From positions 26,028,562 through 26,092,561 of the forward strand of contig NC_049901.1 of assembly GCF_001411555.2 (NCBI RefSeq): DNA of 64,000 bases, in the 5' to 3' direction. A program made the translations under genes and the position numbers. The notes beneath the pieces are model-generated. The model worked only from the letters and a program-made list of their open reading frames with translations. It did no database searches and had not been told where the DNA came from. Positions 55,124 to 64,000 of this stretch are shown here, in pieces. Numbering within the stretch: position 1 is the first letter of the stretch; every line of letters starts with the position of its first letter. Source of the DNA: Juglans regia. Its lineage: Eukaryota > Streptophyta > Magnoliopsida > Fagales > Juglandaceae.

Positions 55124-57560
55124 TAGGCCTGTTCAAAAAAATTAACAACCCGCACCCGCCCGATAAATCCATCCGACCCCACCCGTTAAATGCGGGTTCA
55201 ACTGGACAACGGGTTGGAAATCATCCAACCCGCTGTTTAACGGGCGAAACAGCAGCCCGAGACTTTATCGTCCATTCCAAACTTTGGAATCCAAAGTTCA
55301 AACATCCAAACCTAGACCTCTCTCTCTCTCTTTATCTCTCTCCTTCCTCGTTCACGCCTGCAGAAACCGAGTCTCTCTCTCTCCTCGATCGCGCCTCCAA
55401 GCAACCGAGTACTCCAAGCAAACACTTCAGCCCTAGCCAGTGGCGTCCGTTCTCTGTCGCCGTCTCCATCGGCGTTCTCCGTCGCTGTTCGTCATCACCG
55501 TCGGCCGCAGCTCCAAGATCAAGTCGATTTGCTGAGGTATGTTCCGTTTATCATGCTCCAAATTTCTCTGTCTTCACCTTCTCTGCCCTTCCAATATCTC
55601 GTCGTTGCTGGTCTTCCGTTGTGTTAGTTTTATTTGGGGTTTTGATTCGTTGGACCGTTAGTTTTATTTGGGGTTTGCTTAGTTAATCTGGGTCTGATTC
55701 TTTCTTTGTTGAACTCGGTCTTGATTTCTCATTTGCTTAAAACACTTGATGTGCATAATGTAGAAATAAACCGCAATGACCATCTAGTGATTATGGTCGT
55801 TTAAATGAAGCTCTTTTTACTTTATGAAAACAGAGATACGGAAAAATAGGGAAACCCCATGAGCTTTGAAGGTTGGGATTTGGGTGAATCAACCCTAAAA
55901 TAATTGTTCACCAAAGAACCTGTAAAGTGTTTGTGTTAAATTCCCACAATCCCAAGAACTGCAGTCAGTGAGTTGGAGTTCCTAACTTCAGTCAAATTTT
56001 TTTCTTCTTTTTGTATGTTATTTATAAGATATGGATTTTCGTCATACAGGTCACTGTGCAGACTGATGTGATTAGAATTGAGACACCTCCACCATGTTTT
56101 TTTTTAATTTTGTTTATAATTTGATTGTGGAGTCCAGTGGCCAACTGAATCATAGCCATGCTTTGTTTGAGCCAAACCGAGATTGTTTGTTTTATGTTTC
56201 ATCTGTTTCTCTTTAGCATTTAGAAAAAATTGAATCAGTAGCAGAAGAAAAAGTACAAGATAGAATGAGGGAAGGTCTACGTGGCAGCCAGCTAAAGTAG
56301 TATCATAAAAATTCTGAAAACAATATCATGGACAGCAAAAACTTAATTAGTTTATGGATCAGTTTGTGACTGCAGAAGAGAAAAAGAAATTAATTAATTC
56401 ACCCCAAGATCATGGTTTTGTGGCACACCCTTCCTTCAATACCCTTTTTTTGATCTTGAGGTTTAGTTTTCAATAATAATATTTATGAAGAAAATAAATG
56501 TTTGGTCCCCCTAATTCCTCTAAGATAAAATATTTTCTTCTCCAATCATGTCATTTTTTTTAATTAAAGGAGACAGCATAATGATCTTTCTTTCTTATCA
56601 AAAAAGGATCAACTCCAATTATTTAGCAGTTCAATGTCACTTTAGACTTGCTGACTTAGCTAATTTGTCTTATTAAGCATAGATGGCTTTTGCTAATTTG
56701 GTTAAACATCAAGACTTTTGACAAGATTCTCAGTGCAAAATGCTTTGATGCGGAGACATTAATTGCTAATGCTAGTAATTAGTTTCTGCCTGCCTTTATG
56801 CTTCAAGCATATTCATGTTCTACCTCTATCTCTTTAATAGCTGTAGCCTATATATAAGAATATTAAGGGACTTAATTCTTGGCACAGCTAGCTAGCACAG
56901 ATCAGTCTCGCATAAATATTCCTTGGATGCTAGAGTTTTGACTGAAAATTAAAGTGGTAATTCGTTGAAGAAAACAGGGTTGCATGTGGCTTTCTTTCTT
57001 TTTCCACATTATTTTGCTTAGCATAGTGGGTTGGCTGTAGTACTAGAATCTTCGTGAGTCGTGACCGTGTATCTTTGTTTTTTCTTTGCCTTTTACCTTC
57101 TTTTCCCTTTTAACATGTATCATTAATATATCATTTAATAAACTTCTTTTTTTTTTCTTTTTTTTTTTCAGAGTTTGATCCCAAATCAAGCTTTATTTAT
57201 GTTGATGAGGAGTGACTCAAGGCTTATGTCTGCACATTCTATATTTGTTGTTAAAGATTCATGTTTGAGGACTTTTCTAGGTTGTACTCCTTTAAATTAT
57301 GATGTTTAATGTACTCTTTTAAATTACGATGTTTTTGATACTCCTTTATGTAGCAAAAAGAAAAAAAAAATCTGTTATATTTGGATGCATTACAAGATTG
57401 GGCATCTGTACAAATGGGGGTTATTAAAAAAAAATAAAAAGGATAATTTTTACCCAACCCGAGTGGTCCGGGTTGGGTAGGGTTAGATTGTCCTGAACAC
57501 TGTTGCGGGCTATGAAGGGTTGGGCCAAAATTCTATTAGGCAGGCCAATGTACTGGCCTA
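55124..57560. mobile_element. hAT transposon, 2437 bp, non-autonomous
   Basis: Ends TAGGCCTGTT and (reverse complement) TAGGCCAGTA, flanked by a perfect 8-bp duplication CACCTACT (55116-55123 and 57561-57568), the hAT hallmark. Subterminal ACCCG/CGGGT words cluster at both ends (55145-55250; 57455-57525). Inside are a C/T-rich leader-like stretch (55315-55540) and AT-rich DNA, but no BED zinc finger or hAT dimerisation domain, so it needs a transposase from elsewhere. A Ser-rich frame at 55108-55686 runs across the element end and is not a gene. Confidence 0.92.
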
Positions 57561-57640
57561 CACCTACTGCTTGATCTAATGTCTCTTTAAGAACTTATTA
57601 CTTATTTTATTTTTCTTTATAAATGGTAAAGATTTAGGTC

Positions 57641-59233
57641 ATGGCTTTGTGGAAGAGACTGTGGCAGAATGATTTTGGGCCCTTCATTGGGTGCCTTATC
57701 CATGCGAGGCTTTACAGATCCAAGGTGGACCTAAGCAAGCTCAGGCCAATGATTCTAAAACGAATCGAGAGCCGGGCCAAGGAATACCCGGTGCGCGGCA
57801 TGGTGCCGGTCGCCCAGGAGGTCCTTAAGGCTCGATCAGTCCTCTTCCATGGCGTGTCCACTCTTCTCAAAGTCTTTCCCATCATGGCGTGCAAGTAAGT
57901 CCAGCACCTTAAAAAGTTAGCCTTTTCCTATAATGAATGTGGGTGTTCCACTTTATGTATTTGATTGCGATGTATGGTTCCAAATTTCTACTTGTTTCAT
58001 GATTTACGTGTATTATTTTGTTGATATATATGAGTGGTTAGGTTAACACTCTGGAGTGCTTTTTTTAATGTTTTTGTGAAGATGTAGTTACTTATGCTAT
58101 CTGATTTGATGCTACTTCATAGGTGAATTGGGTTTTTATGCCCCCTCCCAAATTTCTATGCCTCTCGCTACTAATTAGCTGATATTAATCAACAGCTAAT
58201 AGGGGGGGAGCATTGTGTGTGCAATTTGTCTCTAACATTCAATGGAGGTCTAACATTGTTTTTATATGCTAAATAAGTCGCACACTGCAGGGGACATGAA
58301 TCCGTGACCCAACCACCAATCCATTATTGTGAGTGAAGATTCCATTCAGTCCAAAAGTCATTGGCATGTTTACTTGAAGGCTAGTTATTTCCAAAAGATA
58401 ATGCATCTAACTTGGATGTGACTCTTCTCGGTTTTTTGTAAATGTTCTCTTCTTCCAAGAGGAAATTGAGTCCTCATTTCTTGAAAATATACTTTTGCAG
58501 GTTCTGTCTGGAAGTATATATTGGTGAGAAAGGTCACTTAATTCAGACTTGCCACGGTTATAAGCGTCGTGCCAAGAATCGTGTTCATGAATGGATTAGT
58601 GGTGGTGTGAATGATATACTTGTTCCAGTAGAAACATTCCATCTACAGAACATGTTCCAAGACGTTATTAAACACCACCAGAGGTTTGATTTTGACCGTG
58701 TTCCTGCAGTTGTTGAACTGTGCTTGCAGGCTGGAGCTTATCCTAATGATGAAAATCTATACTCCAGCAGTACGATTGAATGTGTACCTGCTGGAATTGA
58801 AGGAGCGGACTCATTGTCGCCTCATGAACTAATGATGGTTGCCAATAGAACCTTCAAAGCATGGGAGATGCTCAGAAGTGGTGTACTGAAGTTGTTGTTG
58901 GTTTATCCGGCAAAAGTCTGTAAATACTGTTCAGAAGTCCATGTTGGGCCATCTGGGCACAAGGCTAGGCTTTGTGGAGTATTCAAGTATGAGAGTTGGC
59001 GGGGAGGCCACTTTTGGAAGAAAGCAGAAGTAGATGATTTGGTACCTCCTAAGATTGTATGGAGGCGGCGGCCTCAGGATCCTCCTGTCCTTCTGGATGC
59101 CCATAGAGACTTTTATGGCCATGCACCAGCAGTGGTGGATCTGTGCGCGCAGGCTGGCGTTATTGTACCAACCAAGTATAATTGTGCGATGAAAGTGCAA
59201 GGTTTATCAGGACCTGTTCAACTCAAAGTTTGA
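57641..59233 (+). CDS. APO4: APO-family organellar RNA-binding protein, APO4-like
   Basis: Two coding exons, 57641-57894 and 58501-59233, joined by a GTAAGT donor and a TTTTGCAG acceptor within a Lys codon, give 328 residues. APO proteins are plant-specific and bind organellar group II introns to help splicing; APO4 is mitochondrial in Arabidopsis and about the same length. Residues 1-28 are basic and hydrophobic, fitting a mitochondrial presequence (MALWKRLWQNDFGPFI). Two APO repeats carry putative zinc ligands: C84-x2-C87, H97, C102 and C225-x2-C228, H238, C243. Each is followed by a conserved block (RVHEWISGGVNDILVPVE; GGHFWKKAEVDDLVPP) and a PAVVELCLQAG / PAVVDLCAQAG segment. Both repeats are intact and no stops are present, so the gene looks functional. 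The start is the first ATG after a TTTAG acceptor-like sequence. Confidence 0.9.
57895..58500 (+). other. Intron of the APO4-like gene
   Basis: 606 bp, GT...AG. AT-rich, with no inserted element recognised. Confidence 0.88.
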
Positions 59234-60600
59234 AGCATGATATAAGTTGAATTCTTAGCGGGTTGGCTTCAGGGAACTTGATCTGTACATTGGGTATAGC
59301 TCAATCCACCCGGAGAGTGACATTTTGGGTCTCTCATAAAAGGTTTATTGGTATGCACTTTTGCTTCCAGCAACAAATTTTGTTAGCATGGCCTCTAACC
59401 GAACAAGAAATAGAATAATAGTTTTGAATGAACCCATATATGGTTTAATTGTTATGTTTGTACATTTTTCTTGGTATGGATTTGATAAATATTATCCACT
59501 GATTTGCGAACCCCAAGTCCATGTAATGGATGGTCTCCAAACATAGCCACAACAGGACGTAGAGGTCTGCTTACATCCGATGATAAAGAGTCAACCTAAG
59601 AGGCCTAGAATGTTGAGAAGAAGAGCTACTGATGAACAACCTATGGCAATTGTTAAGGTACATCCCACAATGGTATACATGAATGTCCTGTACCTATAAA
59701 ATCCTAATGCAAGGGTGTCGCCTAAAAGAATGAAGAGGCCAAAGCAACATTGCATGTGATTAAACCAACTTCTTCCCAGCCTATGGAGCAAACCCAGGCT
59801 TTAGCTACTTCAACACAGTAGCTCAGGCATGTAGTAAGTTTATGATCAATTGCATAACATAGTTCATACATGATGGGATGCCATTTGTGATGTTAATTAG
59901 TAACGTTTGCTAAATTGTCTTGCAGAGTGCACCACAACCTATGGAATGCTACCCATGGGTTAAAGCTAAGATCAACATGGGCAATGATTATCTATGAGCA
60001 ATCTAGTAGTGGTTTTGTTCTAGGAAGGTTATTTTTGAATTATTGGAATAGATTGCAACAAAAGAGTAAGCACTATTGGTGCTTTTTTTTTTTTTTTTTA
60101 AAAGATGGAGTAGTGATGCTAGTTGAACAATGGCCGGGGTACTTGATAATGCATTTTTTGATGGTTGCCTTTTTGCTTGATGGAAATGTGAAGTTTATTT
60201 GAACAATGTGATGTAATAATGCACTGTGTGTCATGTTTGTCTTTTTTGTATATAAATGAAGTCTGCGATGATTGCATCTTTGACGGTTGTTTTTGTATGG
60301 CTATGAAGAATCTGTGTAAGGTTGGTTAAATTGCTTTGTAGGGATGATAATTTTGGATGTCATTTTATATAAGGTTGGTTAAATTGCATTGTAGGGACGA
60401 ATAAATGGCAATGGACGATTTTGATCCCTACAAAAAAAGTACAGGAACCCGACCTCAGGTCCTGGGGTGCTAGTGATGATGGCCACGGAGAGCAAAGCAT
60501 TAAAGGGAGCTTGGCACGTGGCTTGCAAAACTTATTTTGAAGAATCAAAAGCAACAAAAATAAAAGACAATGAAAGACAACGCAGGAAGAACAACGAAAA
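59234..60600. other. 3' flank of the APO4-like gene, no gene seen
   Basis: Presumed 3' untranslated and intergenic DNA. A stretch at about 59560-59830 (KSQPKRPRMLRRRATDEQP and QPMEQTQALA in translation) faintly resembles the basic C-terminal tail of MULE transposases, but is too short to call. A ~30-bp direct repeat, AAGGTTGGTTAAATTGC(T/A)TTGTAGGGA, occurs at 60318 and 60370. Confidence 0.45.
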
Positions 60601-60850
60601 ATAAAGTTCGATAGTCACCTGGGATGTCACTCAATTGTGAGTAGAGAATGCCGCTTAACTCCACTAATTGCTGAATCACTCATGTGACCAAGCCACAAGT
60701 TTCATTGAAAATGATAACCTAGGAAGCCACTCGACTAAGGGATGGTAGAAGCCACTCAACACTGTCTAATAATAATGGATGTCACTCAACATGACCAAGC
60801 CATGTGCTTGCTTAAGGGAGGAAGCCGCTCAACTCCACAAGAATAACACT
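60601..60850. repeat. Short dispersed words GCCACTCAACTCCAC
   Basis: Variants of ATGTCACTCAA / AAGCCACTCAA / ATGCCGCTTAACTCCAC recur about every 40-50 bp (60622, 60650, 60732, 60760, 60780, 60825). Probably degenerate tandem repeats of an LTR leader. Confidence 0.45.
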
Positions 60851-60964
60851 AAAAAAGTATTTTTCAGTCAAAAAGGTGTTTATTTTTGGTTCATTTCATT
60901 CACTTATATAGGAGGTTACATCATTTAATTCTCGCAACCGACATCAGCCCTAATGAGTGGGACC

Positions 60965-61075
60965 CACTGCTAAACTATTTTTCTCATTTCCGTCATCTTA
61001 TTTGCAATGAGTAAGTGCAAATTACATCCTCGCAATTAAATTTGGATGTAAAAGTGAAAAAGGCTACTTCTGGAT
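60965..61075 (+). repeat. Dispersed repeat, copy 1
   Basis: CTAAACTATTTTTCTCATTT to GGCTACTTCTGGATAT matches 62767-62900, which carries an extra ~28 bp. Confidence 0.8.
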
Positions 61076-61684
61076 ATGTAAGAGTCAGCATATAACTCTA
61101 TTTTGGTCTCTCTCTCAGTAGTAATTCATTTAGATTGAGGTTGTAATTCAAATATACAGGTTCCCATGGTCAATAGTAAAGTTTATATTATATATAGATC
61201 ATGTGTATATATATTGATGGTTGAGCCAAAGTTACATGAGTCCAGTGCCATGTAAAAAAGATATAGTTTCCTTTATTCTATTATCCCGAAGAAACTTGTG
61301 GTTATCATGTTGATCATGGAAGGTGTTAGATAAAACTGATCGATTTATTTGACATTTACAAGAAATTATTGGAAAATTCTTTGTTTGCCATTGGGTGGTT
61401 TGGTTGGTTAGTTGGTTTGTGGGGGCTCCAAAATCAAAGACCATTCCATGCATGCTTTAATTACCTGCATGTCATGAGGACTTTATCCATGCATGATGAT
61501 GTGTTTTTCCTAATTTGATCCATGCTTCATGACTTGTCAGCCATGAGAACCATAACTAATTGACAAGAAATATGTAGTGAAGGGCAAGATCATGTATTCT
61601 GCTATAGCATAATAAATTGCAAAAATTGTCTTCGTATATGGCACTGCAGTATTTAAAATAGCATAAAAGTTGGTAGATATCTAT

Positions 61685-61881
61685 TTATAAAAGAGTCATG
61701 CTATACCCATAAGTCTCACACCCTGCACACCCACTTAAAAACATGTCATTTTACCTTTGTATCCTATTTTACTTACAAATATGTTAGGATTCATTTTCAT
61801 TACGTGGGTAAATGAGTAAAATAACATATTTTTAAATGGGTGTATAGGGTGTGAGGCTTATGCCTAGAATTTTTCTTTATA
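61685..61881. mobile_element. MITE with long inverted arms (~60 bp)
   Basis: Left arm ATGCTATACCCATAAGTCTC and on, right arm (reverse complement) AGGCATAAGCCTCACACCCT and on. They pair for about 60 bp with scattered mismatches around a short centre. Exact ends and target duplication are unclear; no coding capacity. Confidence 0.75.
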
Positions 61882-61889
61882 AAAAAAAA

Positions 61890-61920
61890 GATATATATAT
61901 ATATATACTCACACACACAC
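61890..61920 (+). repeat. TA/CA compound microsatellite
   Basis: ATATATATATATATATA then CTCACACACACAC. Confidence 0.95.
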
Positions 61921-61966
61921 TTTCATGCTTTATATCAATACAATAACTTATTACTTACCAAAAAAG

Positions 61967-61975
<9 letters not shown>

Positions 61976-62005
<30 letters not shown>

Positions 62006-62006
62006 T
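61976..62006 (+). repeat. TA/CA compound microsatellite
   Basis: TATATATATATA run changing to CACACACACACACACAC. Confidence 0.95.
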
Positions 62007-62679
62007 TCCATGTATGGCCTTTTGAGATTCAACTCTTGACATTTGGCATTTTCCATGCATCACCCTAGGATATTCTTTTTGGAAAGCCTCATTATTTGTG
62101 ATTAATGCACTATGGATAATGAAACCTATGTACAACATGTTACAACAATTATCATTAGTAAGCTTTCGAGCCCATGTCACTTCCTTCACCATACAAGTAT
62201 TAATATTAATGGACATAGTTTTCATCACATTTGCCATCAACTCCCAACATGAATGGCTAGACTTTAGAATAGGTGTATGAAATGAACGATTTGCATTAGT
62301 TTGCCCTTTGGTTTTGCTATAATAATGTTCTAGCTAGTACTTTTGCCTTAAATAGATGTTTTCTATTGGCTAATACAGTTAAGCATGGATGAAACTTTTT
62401 TTAGGTGGATTTTAGGACACCATGCTTTTGGGGATCAAGAGGGGAATATATATTAATGATGTATTAAAAAATGAAGATTGTCTCAATGAATTAACAATAT
62501 TACTGCAGCATGTGTTTAATTTTGTAATGTGTCTTTTAGTCCCAAACTTATCATCCATGATGCTGTTTGTAACACCCGGGTCCAGCACCCAGTTTGCTTT
62601 CTAAAATTTTCTAGGGTTTTTCTGTATGAAAAGCCCTTTTGGAATAGTTTTATTCCACGAGTTTTCCATGACAAAAATT
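62007..62679. other. Intergenic DNA, no gene seen
   Basis: AT-rich and without a convincing coding region. A TGTAACACCCGGG word at 62569 resembles an LTR start but no LTR can be followed. Confidence 0.5.
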
Positions 62680-63330
62680 GGTGGAAAAAAATACTATTTC
62701 TTACAAAGTCTACACTTTTTTTGACAACAATCCCTCTCAGGAAAAAATGAGATATGTTGTAGCGAAATCATTTTTCTCATTTCCGTCATCTTATTTGCAA
62801 TGAGTAAGAATTGGTCACAAAAATAATTTTCCCGGTGCAAATTACATCCTCGCAATTAAATTTGGACGCAATAGTAAAAAGACTACTTTTGGGTATATTT
62901 GGCGTTTCATTTCCAGCGAATGAGTATTCTCCGCAAAAAACCATATTTTGCGGCGAGATTTTATTGACCAACATGTTTTGGACGGGAAAAAACTTAATTA
63001 TGACTTTTTAATTCTCTTACGGCGACATTAGTTTTCTGTTAAAGACAATTCGTTGTATTTAAATATTTGCAATGAATTAAATGTCATCGCAAATTGTCAC
63101 AATTTAAATCATGAGCTCTTTCCCCTTAATTTTTTTTTTTTTTCACTCGACCACGATACTCTGCCTCCCTCTTCTTGGTGGGTTTTCTGTCATCCATCCT
63201 CACACAGTTGCTGCTCCATCCCCACGACGACTAGCCTGTGAGCCTCTCCCACTTCATTCCAAGATTTGCTCGTTGAGAATTTTGATTACTAGGATTTGCT
63301 TTCCATTTTAACTATGAAGTGCTTTTTTCT
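62680..63330. repeat. DNA-transposon end-like region with GCGGCGA words
   Basis: TTTTGCGGCGAGATTTTATT, CTCTTACGGCGACATTAG, CCGCAAAAAACC and GCAATGAATTAAATGTCATC echo the 44341-45014 region, and a C/T-rich leader-like stretch follows (63120-63250). It includes the second copy of the dispersed repeat (62767-62900). No transposase gene is present. Confidence 0.45.
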
Positions 63331-63464
63331 TCTGTTTCCTTTCTCTCCTTGAGCATATTCTTCCTTGACTACTAGGGTTTGCTTTCCATTTAACTAGTTT
63401 GCTTTGTTGAGTACCTTTTTTGCATGTTTTGGACTCATTTCTTCCTTTGTTGCATGTTTTTGTT

Positions 63465-64000
63465 TGAGGACAAATAAAGTTGTAAGTTTGAGGGTGTTTG
63501 ATGACTTGCATAATTTCTTATATTTGATCACTTCTTAACTTTAAATTTTAGTCTAAATACTCTATTATTGGACTAAAATGCTAAAATGTTAATAGAAATC
63601 ATTGAAATTAATGTGTATTCTTGAATTGAGTTTCTATTTACTTTGGAATACTTCTAAGCAGATTTTTATGTTTAATTTCAGAGTTTATAAAAGAGCAAGT
63701 CCAAACCCATTCGAATTTAAAGGAATTTCAAGTGGGCAAGACGTTCGAACAACCTAACAACCTTCAATGAGTGTAGGACTTTTCAAATAATGATAATGAT
63801 GGAGTAATTCGGATCGGAGTCCAAAATGCGCTAGCAGATAACATGGACGCACTTTAGTATTTTAATCCTAACTTTTCGCTCCAATATTGGATTGATGCGA
63901 ATCTTGATGTGTTGGAAAGCTATCTTAAAGGGATACAAAGTTGTCTCTAATAAGGTTTTCCAAATTCGAACTCCTGAAGTACGTACTTGGCTGCCAAGTT
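63465..64000 (+). repeat. Polypurine tract and start of an LTR (runs off the window)
   Basis: TTTGAGGACAAATAAAGTTG followed by GTTTGAGGGTGTTTGATGAC is the arrangement seen at the 3' end of many plant Ty3/gypsy (Athila/Tat type) elements: end of the internal region, a purine-rich tract, then an LTR beginning near 63496. The rest to 64000 is non-coding, as expected of an LTR, and its far end lies outside the window. Upstream internal coding sequence was not recognised. Confidence 0.5.

Noticed and set aside
55108..55686. 192-codon Ser/Arg-rich plus-strand frame
   Set aside because: It crosses the hAT left terminus and its target duplication, so it cannot be an ancestral gene; leader-like composition.
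59540..59830. Possible MULE transposase C-terminal fragment
   Set aside because: Only a short basic, Pro/Gln-rich stretch with stops; resemblance too weak to annotate.
62569..62650. TGTAACACCCGGG as an LTR start
   Set aside because: No matching 3' end, primer site or polypurine tract nearby; kept only as a remark.

Overview
This window is repeat-dominated nuclear DNA of a seed plant. Evidence for a plant: Ty3/gypsy chromovirus retrotransposons primed by the initiator-Met tRNA, a CACTA element with a TNP2-type transposase, hAT, Helitron and PIF/Harbinger-like elements, a CLE signalling-peptide gene and an intron-containing APO-family organelle RNA-binding protein gene. It looks like a woody eudicot (possibly Fagales), but that placement is only an impression. 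There is one 100-N assembly gap (30211-30310). I see no bacterial-type genes, CRISPR array, rRNA or tRNA.

Layout. 1-695: decayed Reina-like integrase. 696-5990: LTR-like non-coding DNA with degenerate short tandem repeats. 6030-13715: one satellite array of ~154-bp monomers split by a retrotransposon (copy A, 6967-12764, 5-bp target duplication AGCTC). 13716-29995: a nest of more copies (B-H) of the same retrotransposon family. Here the family is a deletion derivative: it keeps either the gag core or the protease, has lost almost all of reverse transcriptase, and carries a collapsed integrase expanded into in-frame 45-bp (15-residue) repeats. Solo LTRs and a 2.64-kb foreign LTR are inserted inside it.

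30311-39013: a CACTA element. A TNP2 transposase gene (minus strand, its 3' exon lost toward the gap) and a second transposon gene (plus strand) diverge from an AT-rich centre. That centre holds a 178-nt foldback, tandem repeats and clusters of the 14-bp palindrome AACGTTCGAACGTT, interleaved in one cluster with GCGGGAAA/TTCCCGC palindromes. The right end GTTGTAGTG is at 39013.

39555-39972: a compact CLE peptide gene with its own TATA box and polyadenylation signal. 40220-44340: a TTA-flanked MITE, an orphan promoter cut by a Helitron, and the Helitron itself with a 410-bp internal duplication. 45015-53447: a minus-strand Tekay-like element with 2.2-kb LTRs keeping only RNase H and integrase. 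53448-54080: an LTR scrap and a LINE 3' end. 55124-57560: a hAT element with a perfect 8-bp duplication, ending 80 bp before the start codon of an APO4-like gene (57641-59233, two exons). 59234-64000: intergenic DNA with a MITE, microsatellites, a dispersed repeat pair and the start of another LTR.

The two convincing host genes are the CLE gene and the APO4-like gene. Everything else is transposon, transposon-derived or unassigned.
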